Assembly: GCF_028710545.1 (NCBI RefSeq)
Contig: NZ_JAQTTX010000005.1
Coordinates: 1 to 45,534 of the forward strand
Direction: 5' to 3'
DNA: 45,534 bases
Origin: Halothiobacillus sp.
GTDB taxonomy: Bacteria > Pseudomonadota > Gammaproteobacteria > Halothiobacillales > Halothiobacillaceae
A model generated the notes under the pieces. That model saw nothing but the letters and a program-made list of their open reading frames with translations. It was not told where the DNA came from and did no database searches. Below, one piece after another: positions 8,520-14,878 of this stretch (its first letter is position 1; every line of letters starts with the position of its first letter). Position numbers and translations under genes: made by a program.

Positions 8520-8782
8520 TGTGCTGTTTCGCTCTTGGAGGTACTTTCAGAGTCCTCCGAATGCGTCAGGACAAGGCGCCGTGCGCAGGCAATGGCCAAA
8601 CCCTTGGCAAGCTCGGCAACGCCGTCATGGCGCATTCGGAGGACTCCCTTCGGGCGAGCCGCTGGTCGATCATCTGCGGTGTTGCGCTCGCTTGCAAGGG
8701 GGTGGCCATTGCGGCGCGAGCGCGCCTTGCATCTAATCGGCCAGCGACTTGCTGAATGTGCCTCCAAGAGCGAAACAGCACA
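8520..8782. mobile_element. 263-bp palindromic MITE-like element between arsR and arsP
   Basis: The ends are long inverted repeats: TGTGCTGTTTCGCTCTTGGA from 8520 and its complement ending at 8782, about 30 bp with two mismatches. CTAG flanks both sides (8516-8519, 8783-8786). Inside, a 16-bp perfect inverted repeat (GAGTCCTCCGAATGCG and its complement near 8552-8647) brackets a first core module. A second core in the opposite orientation follows (GTGTTGCGC near 8678, GCGCCTTGCAT near 8722). There is no credible ORF. It lies in the presumed promoter region of arsP. A 46-bp end fragment of the same element lies at 33062-33107. Confidence 0.8.
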
Positions 8783-8812
8783 CTAGCTCTCAAGCAAACC
8801 GGAGAAAACATA

Positions 8813-9856
8813 TTGAACACTCAAGTCCAAACCACTGAAAAACCTGTTCCCATCTGGCGCGTTGGATTCTGGCCACTCTTGTTTGTGCTGGCCTGGTTTG
8901 TTGTTTACTGGAATCTGCAAACCGCTGCAGATACGGTGATGACGCTGGTGCCGCTTGACCCCAAAAGCCATTTATTCAATGCACTGGCATTTTTTATTTT
9001 TGAAGTACCCAAAGTACTGATGCTGCTGGCGCTCATCACCTTTTTGGCTGGGATCGTACAAACCTTTTTCACCCCGGAAAAAACCCGTGCCCTGCTCGCG
9101 GGAAAAAGACTGGGTATCGGCAATGTGCTGGCCGCGATGCTCGGTATTGTGACGCCGTTTTGCTCCTGCTCGGCCATTCCCTTGTTTATCGGCTTTCTCA
9201 CCGCAGGCGTGCCGCTGGGCGTGACATTCTCGTTTTTGGTGGCCGCACCGATGATCAATGAGGTGGCCCTGGTGCTGCTGTTTGGCCTGTTCGGCTGGAA
9301 GATTGCCCTGTTGTATCTGGTGTTGGGTTTATCCATTGCCATCATGGCAGGGCTGGTGATTGGCAAATTGAATCCGGTCGAACTTGTCGAATCGTGGGTC
9401 TTTGAAGTGCCGAATGTCGCCCATCCCGATCAAAAAAAGACCTGGGCCACGCGCTTTAGCGCAGGTTGGGCGAGCCTGAACAATATCCTCTGGAAAGTAG
9501 CGCCCTATATTCTGATTGGCGTGGCGCTGGGCGCGGGTATTCACGGCTATGTGCCGGAAGATTTCATGGCGGGATTGATGGGGCGCGATAACTGGTGGGC
9601 GGTGCCAGCTGCCACATTGATCGGTGTGCCGATGTATTCCAACGCAGCGGGGATGATTCCTGTTCTTCAAGCCCTGGTCGCCAAGGGCGCGGCGATTGGT
9701 TCGGCGCTGGCGTTCATGATGGCCGTAACCGCCCTCTCTTTGCCCGAGTTCCTGATCCTCCGCAAGATCATGAAACCTAGGCTCATTGCCCTGTTCGCGG
9801 GCATTGTCTCGGTCGGCATCATCATTGTCGGCTATGTGTTTAATGCCGTTATTTAG
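8813..9856 (+). CDS. arsP: ArsP-type permease (organoarsenical/metal efflux)
   Basis: This is a PF03773-type permease with about eight to ten predicted membrane segments and the hallmark TPFCSCSAIPLFIGF with Cys117 and Cys119. Members export trivalent methylarsenicals and roxarsone(III); related proteins export Cu or Zn. The nearby arsM, which would make methylarsenite, favours the ArsP role. The 347-residue protein starts best at TTG 8813, with GGAG nine bases before it; upstream codons in the same frame belong to the inserted element. The first start codon is 30 bp from the element's right end, so the element may have altered this promoter. A paired-cysteine, soft-metal substrate is likely; the exact ion is not proven. 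Confidence 0.8.
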   Translation: MNTQVQTTEKPVPIWRVGFWPLLFVLAWFVVYWNLQTAADTVMTLVPLDPKSHLFNALAFFIFEVPKVLMLLALITFLAGIVQTFFTPEKTRALLAGKRLGIGNVLAAMLGIVTPFCSCSAIPLFIGFLTAGVPLGVTFSFLVAAPMINEVALVLLFGLFGWKIALLYLVLGLSIAIMAGLVIGKLNPVELVESWVFEVPNVAHPDQKKTWATRFSAGWASLNNILWKVAPYILIGVALGAGIHGYVPEDFMAGLMGRDNWWAVPAATLIGVPMYSNAAGMIPVLQALVAKGAAIGSALAFMMAVTALSLPEFLILRKIMKPRLIALFAGIVSVGIIIVGYVFNAVI

Positions 9857-9912
9857 GGAGCCACTGATTAAGTGAGTTCTCTGTTTTTTTAACCCCACGA
9901 AGGAGTCGCAAT

Positions 9913-10212
9913 ATGCGTATCAAAGTGCTTGGCAGTGGCTGCGCCAACTGCAAAACCACCATTAAATTGTTTGAAACAGCATTGGCCGAGCGCGGCCTGT
10001 CTGCCGAGCTTGAGAAAGTCGAAGATTATCCATCCATCATGCGATACGGCGTGATGTCCACCCCTGCGGTGGTCATCGATGAGGTTGTGGTGCATAGCGG
10101 CAGCGTGCCGACCAAAGCGATGATCATGGCCTGGCTGGAGGGTGAATCAGCCAAGGGGTGCGACACACCATCCAATTCATCTGCTTGCTGCAGCGGTGGT
10201 TCTTGCTGCTAA
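9913..10212 (+). CDS. Small thioredoxin-fold protein with Cys-rich C-terminal tail
   Basis: The 99-residue protein matches the short 'redox-active disulfide protein 2' / archaeal-type thioredoxin family. It has an N-terminal strand, then CANC at residues 10-13, and later STPAVVIDE with the cis-proline typical of thioredoxin folds. The C-terminus adds a tail with two CC pairs (ACCSGGSCC), absent from a minimal thioredoxin and suited to soft-metal binding. AAGGAG lies nine bases before the ATG. It follows arsP by 56 bp on the same strand. Homologues commonly sit beside this permease family. It may deliver thiols or arsenicals to the permease or ArsM (inference). Confidence 0.8.
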   Translation: MRIKVLGSGCANCKTTIKLFETALAERGLSAELEKVEDYPSIMRYGVMSTPAVVIDEVVVHSGSVPTKAMIMAWLEGESAKGCDTPSNSSACCSGGSCC

Positions 10213-10242
10213 TCCATTGTTCTTTTTTGAGGAGTACTGATT

Positions 10243-10782
10243 ATGAAATTTTCATCTAAATCGCGTTCTTTTGCCCTGCCCCAAACCCTGTTGGCCCTGT
10301 GTCTTGTCGGCAGTTGTGGGCTGATGAGTGCCGAGGCTGCCGATGCCGAATCGACCTGGACCCAGAAAGTCATCACGCCCGAATTTGCACTCAAAGCGGC
10401 CGAGGCCGCCAAAATTGAATGCAGCAAACACGGCTGGCCGATCACAGTCGCGGTCACCGATCCTTCTGGATTGCCACTGGTCGTGCTGCGTGATCGTCTG
10501 GCCGGTTGGCACACCTACGAGGTAGCCATCGGCAAAGCCCGCACAGCGGTGAGCTGGCGTACCGCCACCAGTGCGGTCGCGGCTAATGTCACCAAGCCCG
10601 ATTCTGCCGAAAAAGCCATCATGAGCCAGCCGGGTGTGGTGATGATCGGCGGCGGCTTGCCGATTGAAGCGGCCGGTGCGATGGTCGGGGCAATCGGCGT
10701 TTCCGGCGCCCCCGGTGGCGAGAATGATGATATTTGCGGCAAAGCCGGTATCGCCGCCATTCAGGGGGATTTGGATTTTTAA
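10243..10782 (+). CDS. Exported HbpS/GlcG-family (DUF336) protein
   Basis: The 179-residue protein begins with a signal peptide (positive start, hydrophobic stretch, cleavage near AEA at about residue 33). It continues with the GlcG/HbpS domain: ITPEFALKAAEAA, ITVAVTDPSGLPLVVLRD, the alanine-rich helices, GGLPIEAAGAMVGAIGVSG. Family members form octamers and some bind heme or cob(II)alamin; the periplasmic role here is unknown. A strong GAGGAG precedes the ATG, and the gene follows the small thioredoxin by 30 bp. Its place in an arsenic island is notable: a redox-sensing or cofactor-binding periplasmic partner is possible, but nothing in the sequence proves it. Confidence 0.8.
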   Translation: MKFSSKSRSFALPQTLLALCLVGSCGLMSAEAADAESTWTQKVITPEFALKAAEAAKIECSKHGWPITVAVTDPSGLPLVVLRDRLAGWHTYEVAIGKARTAVSWRTATSAVAANVTKPDSAEKAIMSQPGVVMIGGGLPIEAAGAMVGAIGVSGAPGGENDDICGKAGIAAIQGDLDF

Positions 10783-10811
10783 ATCGATCCGATTTAATCC
10801 AATTCAATGCA

Positions 10812-10841
10812 AGGGTATCTCAAAACCTTTCGAGGTACCCT
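10812..10841 (+). repeat. Intergenic hairpin resembling the termini of the 143-bp element
   Basis: AGGGTATCTC pairs with GAGGTACCCT (one G-U) around a 10-base loop AAAACCTTTC. The arms resemble the 143-bp element's ends (GGGCACCTCGAAAA / TTTTCGAGGTGCCC), as if a near end-to-end remnant. No T-run follows, so it is not a standard terminator. It may protect or separate the upstream mRNA. Confidence 0.5.
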
Positions 10842-10880
10842 CTATCAATTCAAAAGATTCACCGCTCGAAGGAGCTACTC

Positions 10881-11873
10881 ATGACCGACCAATCGTTTTC
10901 CACATCCCGCCGCACATTTTTAAGCGGATCTGTCGCTGCTTCTGCGATGCTCGCAACCACCGGGTTCGCACATTCAGCCCAAGCGGCTGAGGTTTCAAAA
11001 TCCCTCACTGCCCAGGGGCCTGTGACCTTTTATGTCGAGATGCGGCTCGCGCAACCCAATAAAGCCGGCTTTGACAGCGGCATGGGTACTTTCACTAAAG
11101 CAATGCAGGAAAAAGGCGCGCTGGCCATCACCCTAAAGCAGATGGTGGGTGATTCCACCATGGTGAAGAACTACCCGCCCTCTTATAAAGGCGTTTTACG
11201 CGATGCCTATGCCTCAGGTGCAAAAGAAGGCACGCTCCCACTGTTCTATAGCCTGTTCGTGCGATTTCCCGACATAAAGACACTTAAAGCCGCAGAGGCG
11301 GATGTCGCCTTTAACCGCGATATTTTGCCCCATCTGCACGGCGTGATGATGAAGGACGGACACCCTGTGTCCTCACCAAAACCCATGGCCGTCTACAGTG
11401 GCGTGTTTGAAACGGTGCTGGCCGGTGACCGCAAGGGCATTTACACCAGTCCGAAGGATTTAATTCAGTTTTTAAGTCAACCGGTAGATAACAATCACCC
11501 GGAACTGGTTACGGTTGAAAACCATGTATTTGTGCATGAATTGTCCGTGGCTGCCTTCGATAAAGCCGTGCCGCCTTTATTGAAAGTAGCGCAAGAAACC
11601 GAGCAACCGATCGATTCGGCCAACCCCATGGGATTACCCGGTGCCGTCGATAACCTCAATTACCGTAAAGCGGTCAGCACGGAAATTCTGCGTAAGGTCG
11701 ATGCAGACGGCGAGTTGCGCGCCTACATCATGCACGGTATCTGGGAGTCGGTATGGGATCATGAAAACTCCCATCTGGATGCGCGTTTCAAAACGGCGGC
11801 GGCACCCGTCGGCGCCATGGTCGTGATCGGCCCGGTTGAGCCGTTCTATACAACGCAACTGACAGTTATTTAA
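10881..11873 (+). CDS. Tat-exported protein of unknown function
   Basis: I do not recognise this 330-residue protein. It starts with a clear twin-arginine signal (SRRTFLSGS at residues 8-16, a hydrophobic stretch, and a cleavage site near AQAAEV at about residue 36), implying export folded, often with a cofactor. The mature part has two regions that could each be ferredoxin-like alpha/beta barrels: one beginning VTFYVEMRL and one ending in YIMHGIWESVWDHENSHLDA. The conserved-looking His/Glu/Asp cluster there (HGIWESVWDHENSH) could bind metal. GAAGGAG lies just before the ATG. It follows the HbpS-like gene and precedes a set of strong hairpins. No export system or partner is named by the sequence. 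Confidence 0.75.
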   Translation: MTDQSFSTSRRTFLSGSVAASAMLATTGFAHSAQAAEVSKSLTAQGPVTFYVEMRLAQPNKAGFDSGMGTFTKAMQEKGALAITLKQMVGDSTMVKNYPPSYKGVLRDAYASGAKEGTLPLFYSLFVRFPDIKTLKAAEADVAFNRDILPHLHGVMMKDGHPVSSPKPMAVYSGVFETVLAGDRKGIYTSPKDLIQFLSQPVDNNHPELVTVENHVFVHELSVAAFDKAVPPLLKVAQETEQPIDSANPMGLPGAVDNLNYRKAVSTEILRKVDADGELRAYIMHGIWESVWDHENSHLDARFKTAAAPVGAMVVIGPVEPFYTTQLTVI

Positions 11874-11877
11874 AAAC

Positions 11878-11952
11878 TCTGAAAAGTCCATACTGGAGTT
11901 TTCAGATGGCGGCACATCCTAAGTGCCGCACGGAATATCTGATTCAATCAGA
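11878..11952 (+). repeat. Three consecutive hairpins after the Tat-protein gene
   Basis: Hairpin 1 (11878-11906) pairs TCTGAAAA with TTTTCAGA, with an inner TCCA/TGGA. Hairpin 2 (11909-11929) pairs GCGGCAC with GTGCCGC. Hairpin 3 (11938-11952) is TCTGATT-C-AATCAGA. None is followed by a T-run. Their stacking between two same-strand genes suggests mRNA stabilisation, attenuation or processing rather than simple termination. Confidence 0.6.
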
Positions 11953-11992
11953 GACTCCGTAAACTTAAACTGATTTCAAGGAGATCAAGAAC

Positions 11993-12244
11993 ATGACCGT
12001 TAATCGAATGGTAAGCATTATGGTGGGATTTATGGTGCTTTTGAGTTTAATTCTGGCGCAAATCTGGCACCAGATTGACCTTGCTCACCCCACCTGGCTC
12101 TGGTTGACCGCATTAGTCGGGTTGAATTTATTTCAGATGGGATTAACCGGTTTTTGCCCGGCCGCGAAGCTGTCCAAAATTCTGGGCTTTAAGGGCGATA
12201 GAAATTCTTGCGGAACCAATTCAGGCGGCAAGGGCTGCTGCTGA
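11993..12244 (+). CDS. DUF2892-family inner-membrane protein with Cys-rich tail
   Basis: The 83-residue protein has two membrane helices (about residues 5-24 and 33-52) and the family signature LVGLNLFQMGLTGFCPAAKLSKILG. Proteins of this family often accompany rhodaneses, thioredoxins or are fused to them (the YgaP type), suggesting a role in membrane sulfur or redox transfer. The C-terminal tail NSCGTNSGGKGCC adds three cysteines and glycines and echoes the tail of the small thioredoxin encoded at 9913. AAGGAG lies ten bases before the ATG. It sits between the Tat-exported protein and a second thioredoxin-like gene. Confidence 0.8.
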   Translation: MTVNRMVSIMVGFMVLLSLILAQIWHQIDLAHPTWLWLTALVGLNLFQMGLTGFCPAAKLSKILGFKGDRNSCGTNSGGKGCC

Positions 12245-12333
12245 TCACCCCGGCAAAATCAAGTTGATCACTGGCTGAACACCCCACGAGGCTCAGCGGC
12301 GTAAAGTGCATTTAAAAACATTGAGGATTTTGT

Positions 12334-12684
12334 ATGTCCTGTGCTGTCGGTAGTCGGGATTGTCCGGTCTCCTTCGAAATATTGGGTAGTGGACAAGATG
12401 CCGCCAAACTCAGGCAGCGTTTGTCGTGTGCCTTGGGGGGGTTAGGGTTTCGTGCAACGATCACCATTCATCAAGATGTTGAACGCGCCCTGGCAGTCGG
12501 CGCAACACAGGATCCGGTGGTGCTGGTCGATAACCGTTTGTTCACTCAAGGTTTGCCACGAACAGAAACGCTGGAAGACCTGCTTCGAACACTGCCAGCC
12601 ATTGCTTTGGCTCTTGATACATCGGTCACCAACAGCTCAACGGACATAAGGTCATCGGCGGGGGGTACGAAGCATGGCTCATGA
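12334..12684 (+). CDS. Thioredoxin-fold-like small protein
   Basis: The 116-residue product appears to have a degenerate thioredoxin or glutaredoxin fold: a beta strand (SFEILGSGQDAAKLRQRL), a long helix, then DPVVLVDNRLFTQGLPRTETLEDLL. That last block aligns in pattern with the cis-proline strand and last helix of the protein encoded at 9913. It lacks a clear CXXC; cysteines are at residues 3, 10 and about 32. The last 11 bases overlap the CDF gene start, implying coupled translation. A thiol or metal carrier serving the CDF exporter is possible (inference). The family assignment is by pattern only. Confidence 0.6.
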   Translation: MSCAVGSRDCPVSFEILGSGQDAAKLRQRLSCALGGLGFRATITIHQDVERALAVGATQDPVVLVDNRLFTQGLPRTETLEDLLRTLPAIALALDTSVTNSSTDIRSSAGGTKHGS

Positions 12685-13636
12685 GCACCAAGACGCACCA
12701 ACCGATTTCGGCACACGTTTCGCTTTTGGTATCGGGCTTAATCTTGTTTTTGTCGCCATTGAAGCTTTCTACGGTTGGCAGGTGCATTCGCTTGCATTGC
12801 TTGCCGATGCAGGGCATAACCTCGGGGATGTGGCAGGGTTAGCCTTGGCTTGGGTAGGGTTGGCTGCTGGTCGACTGCCCGCCAATGACCGTCATAGCTA
12901 CGGATGGCAACGCGCCTCCATTTTGACGAGTTTCATCAATGCGATGGTCTTGCTGATACTGATGGGCGGGTTGGCGTTCGAGGCGTTGCTGCGCCTGAAC
13001 AGCCCCGTGTCGGTAGATGAATGGCCAGTGTTGATCGTAGCGGGCATTGGTATTGTGATTAACGCGGCAACCGCCTGGTTGTTCTTGGCGGGTAGCGCAC
13101 ATGATCTCAATATTCGGGGCGCGTTTTTGCATATGGCTGCTGATGCCTTGGTGTCATTGGGGGTCGTTATCAGTGCCGCTTTGATGCTAAAGACCGGCTG
13201 GATGTGGATTGACCCCCTCGCCAGCCTGATGATCGCCGCCGTGGTAGTCTGGGGTACGTGGTCGTTATTTCATCAGTCGCTGCACCTGCTGTTTGATGGG
13301 GTCCCTCACACTATCGATCTATCCACCGTACGTGCGCAACTATTGGCACTGCAGGGTGTCGTCGGGCTACACGATTTACATATCTGGGCATTGAGCACCT
13401 CACGGGTGAGCCTGACGGCGCACCTGGTATTAGCCACGAACGCTCCGCCTCCCGATGAGATTCTGACGCAAGCCGAGCACTTGCTGCATGAGCAATTCAA
13501 TATCACCCACGTTACGCTTCAAATCGAATCTGAGGACTACGCCGCACGGTGTGAATTAGCCACACCACACGATTATGATGGTTGTCTGGGTACAGCGACA
13601 CCCGAAAAGGCGATTTCTGTCGGAACAACACAATGA
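12674..13636 (+). CDS. Cation diffusion facilitator (CzcD/ZitB type) metal exporter
   Basis: This is a proton-antiport exporter of Zn(II), Cd(II), Co(II) or similar ions in the inner membrane. The 320-residue protein has six membrane helices. TM2 carries LLADAGHNLGD (the HxxxD metal site), TM5 carries HMAADALVS (second HxxxD), and a cytoplasmic C-terminal domain begins at about residue 210 with GLHDLHIWALS. The CzcD/ZitB subgroup is indicated by the two HxxxD pairs and the histidine-containing N-terminus (MAHEHQD). The gene overlaps the preceding thioredoxin-like gene by 11 bp and the next gene by 4 bp (ATGA), so it is inside a tight operon. Confidence 0.9.
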   Translation: MAHEHQDAPTDFGTRFAFGIGLNLVFVAIEAFYGWQVHSLALLADAGHNLGDVAGLALAWVGLAAGRLPANDRHSYGWQRASILTSFINAMVLLILMGGLAFEALLRLNSPVSVDEWPVLIVAGIGIVINAATAWLFLAGSAHDLNIRGAFLHMAADALVSLGVVISAALMLKTGWMWIDPLASLMIAAVVVWGTWSLFHQSLHLLFDGVPHTIDLSTVRAQLLALQGVVGLHDLHIWALSTSRVSLTAHLVLATNAPPPDEILTQAEHLLHEQFNITHVTLQIESEDYAARCELATPHDYDGCLGTATPEKAISVGTTQ

Positions 13637-14877
13637 CCGCGCCTAGCGTTTCGCTCAACCAAGCACAAAATAACGAACAACCCATATCTGTTCCGGGATT
13701 TTTCCTTTTATTTTCCAACCGATTGCCGCCTGTTTTTAATAAATTTTCGAAACGACCGGATGGTTTCGCGCCACTACCAGAGACAACCTGTAACACGTTA
13801 AACCGATGGCGGGCAGCGGCTCAGTCACATGTTCTGGGGCCTGCATTTATTCAGTCTGATCGCCTGGCAGTTCATCCCCTCGGGCGAATCGATCTGGGAG
13901 GGAGTAAAGATCAAGAGCCGTGTCATGCCGATGTCTGCCTAATCACGCATGTTGCGGGTGTCGCGCTGTGGGAGGTATGGATTCCTGCACCACGTCAATC
14001 GTTCAGTCCCGAACTTTGGATAAATTGGCTGGATATCAATCAAACAGACAGCATGGCTGAACGTGTATGGCAACGACTGTCGACCATCAGCCAGAGCATT
14101 GCAGGAACCAGTGATTACGATGATTATTACCCGTTATCAGTGATCCGACTACCCGACATTGAACTCGCTGGCTGGCTTGATGCCCATGCAGAACAAGTCG
14201 TGAGCTTGCTCTGGCGCGATCAGATATCCCGCCCGCTAAAAACAAATGTAGTGATTGACGAATTGGCACGCGATACCTGCCCACGCGTGGGCGGAATAAA
14301 CTTGATCGGACGTCGCAGTGCACTTGATCTGCATGATCTTAACGACAAAAGCAACACGCTTGAGGCCGAGGCACTTGATCTACCGCCACGTAGCGCCTTT
14401 CCCTTCTTGATTACCGTGGAACTGTTATGTATTGAGCGCGCCGTTCTGCAAGGCCTGTACGACCGTTTGACCCACGCGGGGCCGCACTCCATCGATGATT
14501 TACTCACGCTGAAAAAGGAGGTGATGGATGGGCTGGAGGAGTTCTACGGCGCCACGCTGGCGAGTACGCGCTTCAATGACATCGTCGCCGAGCAGGGTGA
14601 TGCTGTGCTGGGCATTGCCGATCTATTCGATGCCGTGACCGACCGGATCGAGATGGTGAGCTTCACCCTCACCACCGAATACCAGCAACGCATGACCGCG
14701 CTGCAATTCTGGCTCACCGTGGTGTTCGGCGCCACCGAGATCGGCTTTATCGCCGCGAGCCTCGCCACTTGGTACTACCGCAGCGGGCTGTGGGTGGTGC
14801 TGGCATGGACCGTGGGTGCGGCCGTGGTGTCGGGCGGGGTGCTCGTCACCCGGCTGCGGCGCAGATTGAGGGATTGA
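13633..14877 (+). CDS. Unknown protein with two C-terminal membrane helices
   Basis: I do not recognise this 414-residue protein. The long N-terminal part is soluble with no clear motif. From about residue 300 there is a helical, acidic stretch (KKEVMDGLEEFYGATLAS through RIEMVSFTLTTEYQQR). Two membrane helices follow (about residues 358-376 and 381-401), and a positive end (RLRRRLRD). This layout, soluble domain plus helical neck plus two TM, recalls CorA-like or DUF155-like membrane proteins, without a GMN motif. The start ATG overlaps the CDF stop as ATGA. Base composition jumps inside the gene: AT-richer until about 14520, strongly GC-rich after it, matching the P-type ATPase that follows. 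This suggests an old recombination joint. Confidence 0.65.
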   Translation: MTAPSVSLNQAQNNEQPISVPGFFLLFSNRLPPVFNKFSKRPDGFAPLPETTCNTLNRWRAAAQSHVLGPAFIQSDRLAVHPLGRIDLGGSKDQEPCHADVCLITHVAGVALWEVWIPAPRQSFSPELWINWLDINQTDSMAERVWQRLSTISQSIAGTSDYDDYYPLSVIRLPDIELAGWLDAHAEQVVSLLWRDQISRPLKTNVVIDELARDTCPRVGGINLIGRRSALDLHDLNDKSNTLEAEALDLPPRSAFPFLITVELLCIERAVLQGLYDRLTHAGPHSIDDLLTLKKEVMDGLEEFYGATLASTRFNDIVAEQGDAVLGIADLFDAVTDRIEMVSFTLTTEYQQRMTALQFWLTVVFGATEIGFIAASLATWYYRSGLWVVLAWTVGAAVVSGGVLVTRLRRRLRD

Positions 14878-14878
14878 T

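Noticed and set aside
8444..8820. Several 80-100 codon ORFs on both strands
   Set aside because: They arise from the palindromic 263-bp element; no ribosome binding sites, and the two strands read alike because of the inverted repeats.
9857..9912. Possible terminator after arsP (run of seven T)
   Set aside because: Only a 4-bp stem precedes the T-run, too weak to call.
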